The notes beneath the pieces were generated by a model. The model searched no databases. It saw only the letters and a program-made list of their open reading frames with translations, and was not told where the DNA came from. A stretch of 64,000 nt of DNA. Source: Lytechinus pictus. Its lineage: Eukaryota > Echinodermata > Echinoidea > Temnopleuroida > Toxopneustidae. How positions within the stretch are numbered: position 1 is the stretch's first letter; every line of letters starts with the position of its first letter. Position numbers and translations under genes: made by a program. Shown piece by piece: positions 46,800-60,568 of this stretch. The stretch is taken from contig NC_087247.1 in NCBI RefSeq assembly GCF_037042905.1, forward strand, positions 75,252,420 through 75,316,419. Reading direction: 5' to 3'.

Positions 46800-47525
46800 T
46801 CGAAAATCTGTTTATCTAATGGTCAATCGGATCGGGGTCGCCCTAGTCACTAATCTGTCTCTGGCACTGGCGTTCCAAACTGGGTGCCCGGGTTCGATCC
46901 CGGGGGGGGGGGGGCACTCGACCAAAACAGTAGTAGGTGTGTGCCGCGGGCGAGACAAAAAACGGGGGCCTTGGAGCGGGCTTATTGTAAAAAGGAGGGT
47001 CCTCGGAACGGCTTCGGAACTACAAATGTTTGTGAAAACGGGGGTCCTTGGAACGGGTCGCCTGCGTTTGAGTGCGTATGTATCCCTATGGAACGTGCAT
47101 GCAGCTAGCCCGGCGGCACGACTGTGGGGCGCGCTAGCGCAGAGGCGATGGTCGGACAGCGCTCTGTGGCCGCTTTTCACCAAAATTGCGACCGGAACGG
47201 CGTAACGGAAAATATGAGAAGCTTTGGAGCGGATTTCTTCCTTTTTTTTCTCGCTAAGAAGAAAATGCTATGCTTTGGAGCGGCTTTCTTTGTTCTTTTT
47301 CTCAATAAGACAAAAATGCTATGCCTTGGAACAGAAATTTGAGTGTAAAAATGGGGGTCCCCTCCGCGGCACATACCCACTATGCATTATAAACTGAGTG
47401 CCCCCCCCCCCCCGGGGGTTCAATTCCCGGCAGAGACATTTTTTCGGCATCGTCAATTTTTCCACAGGGTAGATAGCTCTGGGGAACCTTGATTTAAGCA
47501 CGCCTTCCATTGTTCTCTTCATTCA
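46800..47525. repeat. tRNA-like SINE or composite repeat
   Basis: Two B-box-like Pol III motifs are visible: GGTTCGATCCC at 46889-46899 and GGTTCAATTCC at 47417-47427, each next to a G/C homopolymer. The upstream 'ctgtctctggcactggcgtt' stretch resembles a degenerate tRNA-like head, but a full A box was not convincing. Between them 'cttggagcgg'/'cttggaacggg' motifs recur. Open frames on both strands here (up to 128 codons) are repeat artefacts. Confidence 0.45.
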
Positions 47526-47539
47526 TTTCTTTCACAACA

Positions 47540-47541
47540 TA

Positions 47542-47594
<53 letters not shown>

Positions 47595-47700
47595 GTTTTT
47601 CATTTCAGTTTATTTCCAAGTATTTTCTTTATATATATATATAAAGAAAATACTTGGAAATAAACATATATATATATATATATATATCTCTCTTCCTTTT
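47540..47700. repeat. AT/GA microsatellite with a perfect hairpin
   Basis: An (AT)n run (47541-47580) and a GA run are followed by an inverted repeat. The stretch TTATTTCCAAGTATTTTC (47610-47627) is mirrored by GAAAATACTTGGAAATAA (47646-47663), with TTATATATATATATAAAG-like sequence in the middle. Confidence 0.85.
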
Positions 47701-47796
47701 GTACTGTTGCGCTTCACGTTTTACCTATTAGCGCGATGCCTTTTGCGTTTTGCGCACTGCGTTTTTTTGTGCTGTTGACTAATAAATTCATCATTC

Positions 47797-47833
47797 CTGA
47801 TGAAGCCCTCTGGGCGAAAATTTGATCTAATTC
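47797..47833 (+). ncRNA. Hammerhead-like core (incomplete)
   Basis: The core CTGATGA (47797-47803) is followed by a GCCC/GGGC stem with loop TCT, then GAAA (47816-47819), then an AATT/AATT stem (47819-47822 with 47829-47832) and C at 47833, where a hammerhead would cleave. Against it: there is an extra A between the core and stem II, and no helix I pairing between the bases before 47797 and after 47833. It could be a decayed ribozyme of a Penelope-like or retrozyme-type element, or chance. Confidence 0.3.
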
Positions 47834-47926
47834 TTCTCTCTACGGTTGTTTTATTCACCTTGCTTTATATATATATATATAATAATCAAACTAAATGAAG
47901 AATAGTCAAAGAATGCTCAAATATTC

Positions 47927-47964
47927 CACTTTAACTAGTTTCGTCTTTAATTCTTCAGAAAGTG
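47927..47964 (-). ncRNA. Candidate hammerhead-ribozyme-like motif, left arm
   Basis: The same 38-base motif as in the right arm, on the minus strand, as expected from the palindrome. Core, GAAA, ACTAGT and helix I bases are unchanged. Confidence 0.38.
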
Positions 47965-48175
47965 AAATATTGATTCACAACAAATTCATACAAAAATTGC
48001 GCTCTAGCGCCATATACTAAGCATGTATACGCTATATAATGAGATGCGTTGCGTAGCAACGGAATCATTATGTTATCATTACGTAATTTACGCAACGCAT
48101 CTCATTAGCGTATACATGCTTAGTATATGGCGCTAGAGCGCATTTTTTGTATGAATTTGTTGTGAATCAATATTT

Positions 48176-48213
48176 CACTTTCTGAAGAATTAAAGACGAA
48201 ACTAGTTAAAGTG
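48176..48213 (+). ncRNA. Candidate hammerhead-ribozyme-like motif, right arm
   Basis: CACTTT (48176-48181) - CTGAAGA core (48182-48188) - short stem II region (48189-48197) - GAAA (48198-48201) - ACTAGT (48201-48206) - T (48207) - AAAGTG (48208-48213). Helix I (CACTTT with AAAGTG) pairs fully and extends by two further pairs. ACTAGT is self-complementary, so helix III is minimal and could pair better as a dimer. The weak point is stem II, which has almost no pairing. Confidence 0.4.
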
Positions 48214-48262
48214 GATTATTTGAGCATTCTTTGACTATTCTTCATTTAGTTTGATTATTATT

Positions 48263-49726
48263 TTCTGTCCGTGACGAGGGACATACTTCGTTATTTCATC
48301 GTGTTTATATATATAGAGAGAGGGAGAAAGTGTGTGTGTAAATGTCAATTAGTGAATGCTCAGTATATTTAGTACAATCATGAATCATGACTAACCACCC
48401 CGGTTCATTTCAGGGAATACTTACCAAGAGTATCGTTTTGTTTCCAATACTTGTTAAGGGTAGGCTTTCACACGCCAATACTTGTTAAGGGGTGCATTTT
48501 CAGAATATGGAAAATACGTGTTTAGGGTGCTTTTCGAGACCCCATGGTCGCCCATGGTATCCACTCGTCAATGGAAGTGGCCCCCCCGGGCTAATCACAC
48601 AAGAAATCTTCCATTCATTTATTTGTAGACAGAGAGTCACTTCCTGCTATCAGTATATTACCCTGATAATTAGCTATTTCTTTAACCTGGCCTCTATTGA
48701 TCTGATTAAAATCAGGTTTAATGTGGAAACCTTGTGTTATAGTGGTTGTCACTCATCATCCGGAAGTTGTGGGTATAAAATCCAACTGGTGTAGGTTTCC
48801 ATCAAATAAATAAATATTATTCCTTGAAATGCTTGTGCTGTTTGATAGCGGCCACACTAAAGCCTGGTTAATGATAATGAATAGTGCCTTGAGCACTATG
48901 TGAAGTGGATATATGCACTTGATAAATTGCATTTACATTACATGTATTACTGTGATCTTTTTATGGTCAGGGTGTTTTTCAAAAGGAAACCGATCTTATC
49001 TTTTCATTATAAAAAGAAATATTAAAATCAGTAGCAAATATATATTTCTCTGAAATGGAAGACCATTATGAATTTTCATTCTTTGAAATGAGGTTAGTAT
49101 AAGGTTTTTTTCAGATAGCATACTAATTTGTTAAATAGTAACTGTCATGTTGGCTGTTATGTAAATCATTCTCTCTTATATGTATTTATTGAAATTTATT
49201 TCATCAAATATGCCTGCTTATATCATTAAAGGCTAATATATATTTTTTTATCTTGTAAACTTTGATCTTGAATGTTTTCTTTCATATTGGATGCTATTTT
49301 GCTACCAATGTTGGATATCAATGATAAAGTTTATGATTATAATAAAAAAGTTGGTAAAATTATGGTACTTGATTTGTTTCTGACTGCATCATTTTCTGTG
49401 TACAAGATTGATGACTGGACTTGAATGAAAAATTAAAGAAATAATGTAAATAACAGATGATATTTTGAAAGAGGTAACCCGTATTAGCTCATATTATTAA
49501 TATGTATTCTAAGCATTTAGGGATTGAGGACTTAAACTAGCTTTTGGTGTATCCTGTATTCATTTGTCAATAAACTATACAAGAGCAGAAACTGTAAAAT
49601 ATGTCATCAAATCTTTACTTTCCATCAATTTTCATCTCTATAATTATATACACAGTCATTATGTAATATTTTCATTTCTTCTTACGCATCTATTTGAGGA
49701 GTCAATGACTGTTACTCCATGATCCA
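48263..49726. other. No gene; AT-rich with a SINE-tail scrap
   Basis: Contains a GA run (48315-48328) and, near 48885-48960, 'gccttgagcactatgtgaag...ataaattgcatttacatta', similar to the 3' part of tRNA-derived SINEs. The frame at 48492-48794 has no recognisable features. The remainder is AT-rich and featureless. Confidence 0.4.
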
Positions 49727-49727
49727 G

Positions 49728-49992
49728 TGCCGTAATGAGCCAAAATTTTTGAGGGGGCGCGTATCGCGTAAAATTAATAAACAGTTGCGAGTGAAGCGAA
49801 CAAGCAACAATTTTGACATTTTTATTTCAAAAATCTGATTTTGTGATAGATTTTGACACAATTAATATTCAGAAAATATCATATTTCACCCTTCTCTTTC
49901 CTTATCTCTATTTTTTCATTGGTCATGAAAATTGTTTTGGGGCAAGAGCCCCCCAAGCCCTCCCCCACTTTTAAACTGTTCTGCGGCCCCTG
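49728..49992. mobile_element. hAT-like MITE, degenerate
   Basis: Starts CAGTGCCGTAATGAGCC and ends GTTCTGCGGCCCCTG, with an interior containing 'gcgcgtatcgcg' and 'gagtgaagcgaacaagc' motifs and 'gagccccccaagccc' before the end, as in the better preserved element at 40196-41233. The flanks share ATGAT but no exact 8 bp duplication was seen. Confidence 0.5.
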
Positions 49993-50039
49993 ATGATATA
50001 AGGTGTCCCCATAAAGGAGTCGATCTTGCCAAGAACTTG

Positions 50040-50650
50040 ACGATCAAGTTTTGTTCTTCAAGGGGAAACCAGCCTTGGTCTTAAAATGTGTTGGAAATTA
50101 AGAAGAAAAATAAATCAAACAGAATGGTAAAAGTTTGAAAGAAATCGAACAAGCAATAAGAAAGTTATGGCTGCTTTTAAATGGAGATCCCCCAAAACTA
50201 TGTAGATCTCAAATTGGCAACTGGGTAAGTAAATTATGACAAGGGTAAGGACTTTCCCATAGGCCATGAACTATGATCAGGGATTTGTGGGTTTGCCACC
50301 CATTGCCCGGGGGCAGTAATCTAAATATAACCTAGGTAGTATATTGTTTTATGTCATCATGAAAGAAAAATATAATTTGTAGTGACACTTTTGAAAAAAA
50401 AAAATGAAATTTTAGCCATTTTATGTATTGGAGTACATGGAAGAGTAGTACTATTGCCTTACAATTCATATGTGTGACCAATTTGGAGTCTACATGAGTG
50501 GGTATAGTGATCACTAAAATGTACAACTTAAAAAAAATCATAACTTTCTTTACTGTTTGTCCGATATTGTTCAAACTTTCACCAATCAACTTGTCTAGCT
50601 GTTTTCCCCCTCTAAAAACAAGTTTTTTATATTTTTTATTTGGGTTGGAT
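50040..50650. repeat. Inverted-repeat MITE-like element
   Basis: The left part has 'agtttgaaagaaatcgaaca' and 'aataagaaagttatgg'; the right part has the inverse-like 'cataactttctttactg' and 'gttcaaactttcacca' (50540-50585). This is the same style as the TTAA MITE at 9437-10027, but the terminal repeats are not well preserved. No coding. Confidence 0.5.
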
Positions 50651-51195
50651 TCCCCTTATTACCAGGCCTGCAATTGCTTCACTACTTCAAGTTGAGAATA
50701 GGGGCTCTTAGAAACCGACTTTCCTTTGGTCTTCAACAGCCTTTTGTTGTCATAGACTTGAATTATACTGAATTTCATATTAAGGCCTACTAATTCTGTT
50801 TATTTTTATAAGGCCCAAAATAATTAAAGTAATCAATGATGACTAGTGATGATGTAACAATGGAAGAGAAGATGAAAAATATAAAGGAAGAGGATAAAAG
50901 ATACGAGGAGGGTAAGGAAAAGAATAATAATATGGCGGCAGAATATACAGGAAAATAGGAAGATAAAGAAATGGAGGAGCAGAAGAACAAGAAGCTATAT
51001 TGAGGAGGAAGATTAGAATTCATTTGTAGAAATGGAAATATTTTATCCATCCATTTATATGTTCATTCATTCATTCATGTATTCAATGAATACAATCTTC
51101 TTCAATCATTGATTGACTGGTTGATTCATTCATTTACCTATACCTTTACCCGATGTTATGGAACAGTGCTGTGGATCCCAGCACTCGGGCCTCCA
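50651..51195. other. No gene; purine-rich tract
   Basis: GA-rich sequence at 50860-51020 and 'attcattcattcattc'-type repeats at 51062-51135. The open frame on the minus strand here is low-complexity. Confidence 0.5.
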
Positions 51196-53125
<1,930 letters not shown>

Positions 53126-53177
53126 TGTGGTTTTAGGGTTGAATCTGTGCCTTTCATTATATTTCATTAGTATATAT

Positions 53178-53667
53178 CAGAAGCGGATCTAGAGGGGGGG
53201 TTGGGGGGTTGCAACCCCCCCAAAAAAAAAAATCCGGGGACCATTTTTAAAAATCTTATCTTTTTTTTCAAACTTGTAATTTTATTTTATTCTATTTCTA
53301 TGTATTTATTTCATTTATTATTATTATTATTATTTCTTTTTGGGGGAGGGGGGGGGGGGTAGGGCGAACAAATGTAGTGCTTATTCCAAGGTCCCCAATT
53401 CTTTGTATCTGTGTTGTTAACTGGCCTTACATTGCAGGAAAATGCAACTTAATTTTACAAATTTTCATGGGGGTTAATTTGGCAACGACCTCTATACCAA
53501 AAAGAGTGGTGTTTTAGATGCAAGAAAACGCCATTTTCACACACAGATTTTCAAAAATTTTCCCTACACCCTCCCCCCTCGCTCGCTCGCTTGGACTCGG
53601 TCGCTACGCTCCCTCGCATACCACCCCACCCCCCCCCCCCCTTTATAAAAAGCTGGATCCGCCCCTG
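53178..53667. mobile_element. hAT-like MITE, 490 bp
   Basis: The ends are CAGAAGCGGATCTAG and CTGGATCCGCCCCTG (inverse CAGGGGCGGATCCAG). Long G and C runs lie inside both ends. The flanks are both TATAT-rich, so an exact 8 bp duplication cannot be proved. No transposase. Confidence 0.75.
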
Positions 53668-54968
53668 TATATCTATGATGGAGATATATTTCTATGTCGC
53701 ATTGGCGCTAGTGGATCGCACTGTTGACTGAAGATGGGCGTGGCTTTTGATAACAACCCGGATATACAACATGTAATAACTTTACCTGGCATGCCTGGGG
53801 GTACGGTCGATAGCGCTAGCCGCATATTACACCGCGCCATACCCGTCGACCTACTTGGCCAGCCAGCTAAGTTAATACTAAATACGTTAATTCGTCGAGT
53901 AAGCTATTATTATTGACTCATGTAGATTTTTCCACTTTCAATAACTTTTATCTACAATCATGCTATCCATGATGACAGGCACCGAAGCTTTTTTTCAACC
54001 AGGAACTGCTGGCGTAGCAGCAACACAACTTGAAGTTTCAGTGTCTTGCAGGTAAACTTAAGACGTTTAGCCTTGCCCTTGGCTTGGCCTTATATCTACC
54101 CGGTATACGTTGTCCCACATGTAATAGACTGTGTAACGTTAGGCCAGGGCCTAGCCTATGTGGCTTTGAGTTTTTGACTAGTCTAGGTCTAGATTCACCG
54201 ACTAGTAGAATACCCCACAATGGCAAATGGGTTGGTCATTGCTGTTGTAACAGTAAATTTTGCTAGGTTTGTTTATTTATAAATCTGTACTCTAGTCTTA
54301 GTCTTACATTTGGCTTTCCATACTCATCTCATCCTTCTTTCCAACCCTTTCCATCCTCACAATCCACATACATTGTCATGATCTCATCTTTCATTCCATC
54401 TCCACAATACATCTCACATAGCAACACAGGTTCATTGCATTCATTCTTTCATTCAGTTTCCCCTCAGTCATGCTCCCTGGTTTTCCATTAGCTTTCCACT
54501 CCACATGTCATGGTCTTATTGTTTAATTCTCATTAGGATTCAGTTTAACTCATGATCACCCTTCTCTATTCTCTGATTGGTTCTTATTTTTAAATAGGGT
54601 TAGTTCATTTTATAGTTCATACCATTTTCCTTGTATTTGATTGGTTGCATGATTTCTATGATTATCCAATGTGGGTACATTGGCAGAACTTCCCAGAAGA
54701 TTAGATTGGAAAGTAAAGTCAGTGCTGATCTGGACTTCGTCGTGTTAAGTTCCTATTTATTCTGTGTTCACCCTATCTTCAGTTTAATAATTTTAGTTTA
54801 ATTAAAGTAAGGAGAGCTTTGGAGATTGAATTTACAGGAGAGCATAGGAGACTGAAGTGCAAGAGTTTATGATTTTGGAGTGTACAAACGGTCATGTTAC
54901 AACTGCCACTGGTAGCAGCGGTGTTCCGTTGTCTTATCCGGACCTGATCCAGCCCACTCCTAGTACCA
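53668..54968. other. No clear gene; possible truncated LTR-element start
   Basis: About 54246-54680 begins TGTTGTAACAG and ends GTACA, followed by TTGGCAGAACTTCCC, which could be a primer-binding site starting TGG. A leader and a short open frame follow (ATG at 54869, 39 codons to 54985) and are cut by the Harbinger-like element. This would fit an LTR plus start of gag, but with no second LTR it is weak. About 54060-54200 is CTAGGCCTA-rich like 18660-19060. Confidence 0.25.
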
Positions 54969-55205
54969 ATGAGGTCCAAACATTACGGCCCGAATTCACA
55001 AAGGTGGTTTCGTTTGAAACCATGGTTTTTAGAAACCGTGGGTTTTAGAAACCATGGTTTTTCAAAAACCATGGTTTCTAAAACTTGCGATTCACAAACG
55101 ATGGTTTCTAAAACCCACGGTTTCAACAGTGGTCTCAAATGAAACCATGGTTTCAACAGTGGACTCAAATGAAACCATGGTTTAAACCGTGGGTTTTACC
55201 TCAAA

Positions 55206-56630
55206 ACCAGGGATTTCCCCTTTTTTAGCGTGTACTGAGCATGCTCAGTTCATTGAAAACTTACATTCAACAAATAGCACTGGTAATATGGTCTGATTCT
55301 TCACTTACTACAACTTTTTTCGGTAAAATATTTAAAAAAAAGTGTAATTTTATGCGCTTCTAGCTATCTCGCGATTCCCATGTAGCCGGCCCGCGTTTAT
55401 TTAGCTGCTGTACCGTATTGGTACTTGACTCGGCCCCAGCTCAAGAACTGACTTAATTTTGTGATCATAATTCATTTTCTTCACTTTTGTCGCAGAAGAT
55501 AGACTTTCTTGTATTCCCTTAACTCAATTTCTTCATAGAGAGAGTAACATTCACTGTAGATGCACGATTGTTGAGGTTTGTCATCTTTTCTCTCTGATCG
55601 TGAGTAGCGAAAATCGGATGAACGATTCGGTGCTTTTCATCGCAATACTGCGTAGCTCGGCCCCCGTAGCTGCCGGGGCGCTTCCGCCCCGAATATCCTC
55701 AACGGAAGTGGGCGTGTAAAGAGCCGAGCTGAGCTGAGTGAAGCTTAATTTGACATCGTAGGCTCTGCCCTTCTACATTTTTAAATAAATGATTTTGTTT
55801 ATGTATATTTATTTTCAATGGTGTATAGCTTAGTTTTAAGTAATAATAGGCTTCAATTTCTTTGACTTGTGGATGTTCGATTCAGGCTAAAATTAAATCC
55901 CCACTCCTCAGCATGCGTACAGTAATAAATTCACCAGACTAAAACCATAGACCGGGAATTCCAGGCCACCGCCTTCTTCCTATGATGATGATGAAATGTA
56001 GTACTAATATTAAATAACGTACGCATGCCGAGGCTGCAGGGGGGGGGGGGCGTTTTCGCCCCGGCCCCCGAAATATGGTGTGGGCATGCCGGGCCGAAGG
56101 AAGCGATCAATAAAATAAAAAGATAGGGGACTTAGCATTTTTTACAGAATTTAAAATAACATGGATAAATTGATCTAATTTTGCCCCTTTCAATTCCTTG
56201 TTTTCCCCTGATTTATTTTCTTTAACTGTTCTTGCAGCTTAATGAATAATATATTGCTTTTTTATATTATTTTTCCCCTGGTGTACAGCTTAGCCTTAGA
56301 ATGAGTTCTATGCTTATTACGTGGCTGTTTGAGTATTAAGGGAAAATATACATGGGGCCGGCTTGGTACGCAGCAGTTGCCCCCCCCCCCCCTGGAATTT
56401 TTAATAATTTAATTTTACTTAAAATTTTCATATCCACTGAAAGTGTGCATGAAAAAATTCAGTTTCACTTTCAAAAATGCAAATTCGGTTAAGTATACAG
56501 TGTTTACTATGTAATTATTCAAATTTATATGGTAAATAATAAAACCCACTTTACTAAGGGATATTATATTTCAAAAGAAGTATTTTGACTGTTGAATTCT
56601 ATCTTGTGTATAGGCATTTTCCTGAGACAA
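55206..56630. other. Element interior, nothing coding
   Basis: AT-rich with G/C-rich patches at 55655-55740 (inverted 'ccggggcgcttccgccccg') and 56030-56100 (G-run plus an inverted GGCATGCC-type pair). No frame was recognised. Confidence 0.4.
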
Positions 56631-56639
56631 ATGGAGATA

Positions 56640-57130
56640 AGAAAAATTGAGATGTTGAGAGGGATGGAAATGTTGAGAGGAAAGAGATGGTGATGGAGAT
56701 AATGGGAGGGATGGAGGTGATTGAGACGGGGGTGGAGATGAGGGATGGAGGGGATCGGAGGATGGAGATGAGAGGATAGAGTGATGGAGATGGTGAGAGG
56801 AGGGATGGAGATGGTGAGGAGGAAGGGAGATGATCAGAGGAGGGATGTCGATGAGAGGGATATATATAGATAAGAGTGCTGGAGAGAAAAGGCGAATGGA
56901 GATGAAAGGGGGATGATCATTACTATCGTCAACATCATTACCATCAACACTAACATCACCATTGCTATCATCTTATCGTCATCACCAACCTCATCATCAA
57001 CACCAACCAACCCATCATCACCACCAACATCATCATTACCATCACATGTATGACCACCACCACTCGTCCCCACCAACTTCATCATCACACCATCAGCAGC
57101 AACAACACCATTAAAATCCTCATCACCACC
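56640..57130. repeat. GATGGAGATG minisatellite and CATCACCA tract
   Basis: About 56650-56860 is built of GATGGAGATGAGAGG-type units; 56925-57125 is built of CATCATCACCAC/CAAC units. Both are low-complexity. Confidence 0.85.
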
Positions 57131-59585
57131 AAAGTCATCTTGATCATCTTCATGATTATTTCGTCCAAATCAGGAAAAGGGAATTAAGACTACTCTTGTA
57201 TCTTTTCTGTATATCTTTAATTTGCATGAAATCACCTGGTACCTTGGAAAATCACATCAGGAAATTACATAAAAATATAACACACTGAAAATCTAATACT
57301 CAATTGGCATTTTATAACATATTGTAAAATTACAAATATTTGTGAAATAAATAAATACTTATTCCAGGCTTTGATATCTTGCCACATTCTTGTATTACAA
57401 TACAATAATGGCCTATATGAATAATCATTAGTGTTCATTATTAGCTGGTGTTTTTCTGGTTGACCGAGTCAAGCTCTACTCGTTAGGCTGCCTGGTTTCC
57501 TCAACTAGGCCATCAGGTTATCCTTGGGGGGTCAATTGAAATTAAATTTTTTTCCAAGAAAATACATTAATTGCCCTTTTGTTTCATTCATGCCCCCTAA
57601 ATGTGCATGTGCCAGGCCAAGCTAGTGTTTTCCCAGTTGCCCGAGTCGAGCTCTATTCATAAGGCTCAGATAGGCTGTTGCCCTGTGGACACATGAAAAG
57701 AATACATTTCAACAAAAAACAAGGTGAACCACGTGTCTCGCCTGATATCACGATCAATAAACTATGCAATATGATCTTTTGACCTTATCATCCTCTTGGA
57801 CATACATGTACATGTGGTATTTAATACCCAATGGTTATCTGTGCAAAATGTAAACACAACTAACGCAAAAACAAAGAAATTAGAGCAATTTAAATTGATG
57901 ACCCTTGACCTCATCATCCTCATGGACACATGCATATTTTGGAGCATGCAATAAACTTTCTGGGAGCTATCAAAGTTCTAAACATTTGAAAAATACAATT
58001 TGAAATATGTGAGAATATTTTACATGAAAAAGTAAATGAGGAATTTACATTTGATGCTTTGTGATTAAATAGTGTTTTTTTTAACAAACTGTTTAAATTT
58101 AAAAATCATTGAAGATGCATGTAGTCTGTGAAAGAAACTAAATCTGATAAAAGTTAATTTCAAATACTTAAAAAAGAAATAGATTAGATAATTTCCTTTG
58201 TATTCATGTGAAATTCTCAAAAATCATGTGCTATTTCAACCCTAAAACCGCGGGGGGGGGGGGGGTGAATCAACCCCCCCCCCCACCCTCGACATTTTCC
58301 ACGACCATTCCACTGTGATAAATTATACGACCGTGCCGCTCGCCAACATTTTATTTTGAAGTCTTGCACATCTTTTGAGACCAAATTTACGATGCCTGGT
58401 ATGCGGTTGGAAAATTACTCAACATTACATAAGTGCATGTCAGACCCAAAATTGCTCCAAAATGGGATTTTGTGTAAAAGGTCAATGTTGAGTTTTCTCA
58501 TCTTCTTAATAAAGAAAACCAAAAGGTTGAAAAACAAAGATATACATAGGAAATTCATAAAACAATAAAATACATAAGAAATTCATTTTCAAACTAGGAT
58601 TTTTTTTATATATTTGATTGTTAGCATTTTATAGCAATGGTATAAAAGTATAATTTACACATAAATTAGCATAATTCATATAAAAGATCTGACAATTTCT
58701 GAAAAATTAACCATATTTCATTGCACATTACATCCCCCACTATTATCATACCAATTTTCAAGGCGTTTACGTGATCATTGGCCAAGATCTCAAGGGAGGT
58801 TGCTTCAACCCCCAGTAAAAAAGCGTTAAAAGAAAAGACACTAATAAATAATGAAATTCTTACATGTACATACAAAAATACCTGTTCTAGAGCAAGTCCA
58901 CTGTACAACAAAAAGTTTATTTGAATGGATAGATAAAAATAAAACATGCATGACACTGACAACATCAAAATATGATGTAAAATAAGTAATGACATATCAA
59001 AGATTCACACAAATCACTTATATGCACAAAACAGGTGATATGCAATTAAGTCTATGTCACAGTCTTTCTTTTGCATATCAAGATATGAAATATATCATAA
59101 AACTTGAATTTTTACAGAATTCACAATTATAAGTCTTTATTGAATTGAGTTCAGGTTGCCACAATGGCTTTTTACACAAATCTCAGGGAGAAATCAAAGC
59201 ATACCAGTACACCTGTATTACACATTATGAGGCGAAAAAAAAATCATATTTAATGATATATTTCAAAAGAAACGGTGAATGGAGAACGTCACTTGGTCGC
59301 TCATTTGCATAATGACCAGGATGTGCACAGATGTTTTGTGAAAATAACTTATAAGCAAAACTTCAAAATGTCAGAACTTTCTCATTTTACATCAAATTTT
59401 AATGAAAGTTTCAGTGTTATGCTCATTGGACTTTTCTCTATTATATCAAAGAAACTCTTTGTTGGGGTGGACTTGCCCTTCAAAAAAGTACAAAGCTTGT
59501 GTTCCTCCAGGAATTCTTATTATCTTATATAGACATGGGTCCCATCGATCACACCTATGACTATTGAATTCCTGTAGTACTGGTA
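57131..59585. other. No gene recognised
   Basis: AT-rich interior of the Harbinger-like element. G and C runs at 58250-58290 form an inverted pair. Two related blocks of about 150 bp ('gttgaccgagtcaagctctact' near 57460 and 'gttgcccgagtcgagctctat' near 57637) look like old repeats, as do 'gaccttatcatcctc' near 57780 and 'gacctcatcatcctc' near 57906. Open frames of 60-109 codons show no protein features. Confidence 0.4.
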
Positions 59586-59589
59586 CTCA

Positions 59590-59866
59590 AAATAATAATA
59601 TAGGGTATTTATATTGCGCACATATCCACCTTATTAGGTGCTCAAGGCGCTCCTATATTACCCGGCTAAGCTAGGCGTTCACAGCTTCTTGAGGAATTAC
59701 TTCCTACTGATACCCATTTACCTCACCTAGGTTGAGTGCAGCACCGTGTGGATCAGTTTCTTGTTGAAGGAAATTACGCCATGGCTGGGATTCGAACCCA
59801 TGACCCTCTGTTTCAAGGTCCGGGAGACTAATCCACTGGGCCACAACGCTCATACAGTTGTTGTTG
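59590..59866 (-). repeat. tRNA-derived SINE
   Basis: On the minus strand it begins with a tRNA-like head containing an A box TGGCCCAGTGG (about 59837-59847) and a B box GGTTCGAATCC (about 59788-59798), both matching Pol III consensus. After the head comes an unrelated body with 'gcctagcttagccgggtaat' and 'gcgccttgagcacctaataa', ending in 'gcgcaatataaataccc' and a TATTATTATT tail. The head ends in GAATCCCAGCC without a CCA end and runs straight into the body, so it is a SINE and not a tRNA gene. Confidence 0.85.
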
Positions 59867-60000
59867 GGTAGCCTCAATCTCATCTCTGGTTGTTGAAGTT
59901 CTCACAAAACCTTTCTTCTTGCTATGGCTTGCGAAACATCTTTGATCACTCAACAGCTGATGTCTCATCACCATGTATTCCCTGAAATTATCCTGTAAAT
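59867..60000 (-). pseudogene. Possible transposon exon, unassigned
   Basis: On the minus strand, after an acceptor-like TTTACAG (about 60000), an open stretch reads DNFREYMVMRHQLLSDQRCFASHSKKKGF... EIEATQQQLY. It is cut at the other side by the SINE. It looks coding and basic, but no family was recognised. It may belong to the Harbinger-like element. Confidence 0.3.
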
Positions 60001-60568
60001 GAAGATATATTGCCAGAAGTTGCACATTACTCTGTAATTTCATTTTTTCAGATGACAAAGAGAAAACAAGAAATAACTATTTCATTGTCTTTACATTTAA
60101 AGAAAAAAAAAAACTCATTTTTGATCCCATATGGAATCCTTTAAATATCATAGAACTCAGTTTAACATTACTTTACTGGTCTAAAGGCTAAACTTTTCCC
60201 AACCCCATAAACAATTGTGTGACAAACATACATTGAGCAAAGCAGATGCAATACTTTTTTCAAATAACCAAGATAATTATACAACCTAAATGTAAAGTAT
60301 GGATTTTGGAAGAATCTGTCGACAATGGATGACAAAACTTCTAGTTCTAATTTACATTTCTGATTGTATTTTCTATTTTTTTTTAAAATACAAAATAATA
60401 ATCATAGGCTCAGTTCATTGTGAATTAAAAACAGGCAGTTGCCAAAATTTATTATCACTTTTTACATTGAGTTCGATTTCTTTTGACAGCAACATCACTA
60501 ATATTTGCATACACTAGGCTTGTCTTGAGATGTTTATGTCATAACTTTCTTATAAAAGAAATACTTAC

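Larger units (their letters stand above)
47881..48262. repeat. Large palindrome, ~180 bp arms
   Basis: The left arm starts AATAATCAAACTAAATGAAG and the right arm ends with its inverse. The arms also share the CACTTT...AAAGTG motif block, 'aatattgattcacaacaaat', 'gcgctctagcgcc' and 'atactaagcatgtatacgct'. The middle near 48040-48100 has a second nested inverted repeat ('gagatgcgttgcgta' and 'tacgcaacgcatctc'). Flanks are AT microsatellite. No coding frame. Transcribed, it would form a very long hairpin. Confidence 0.92.

Noticed and set aside
46812..47342. Overlapping frames of 72-128 codons on both strands
   Set aside because: They lie in tRNA-like/SINE repeat DNA with G/C homopolymers and show no protein domain.
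54246..54985. LTR, primer-binding site and gag start of a second retrotransposon
   Set aside because: Only one possible LTR end and no coding domain were seen; kept as a low-confidence note, not called as an element.
58666..58995. 109-codon open frame on the minus strand
   Set aside because: Hydrophobic AT-driven composition, no domain, no splice context.
59788..59866. tRNA gene on the minus strand
   Set aside because: A and B boxes are good, but the head continues into a SINE body with a GCGC..TATAAA end and TATTATT tail; a functional tRNA cloverleaf was not established.
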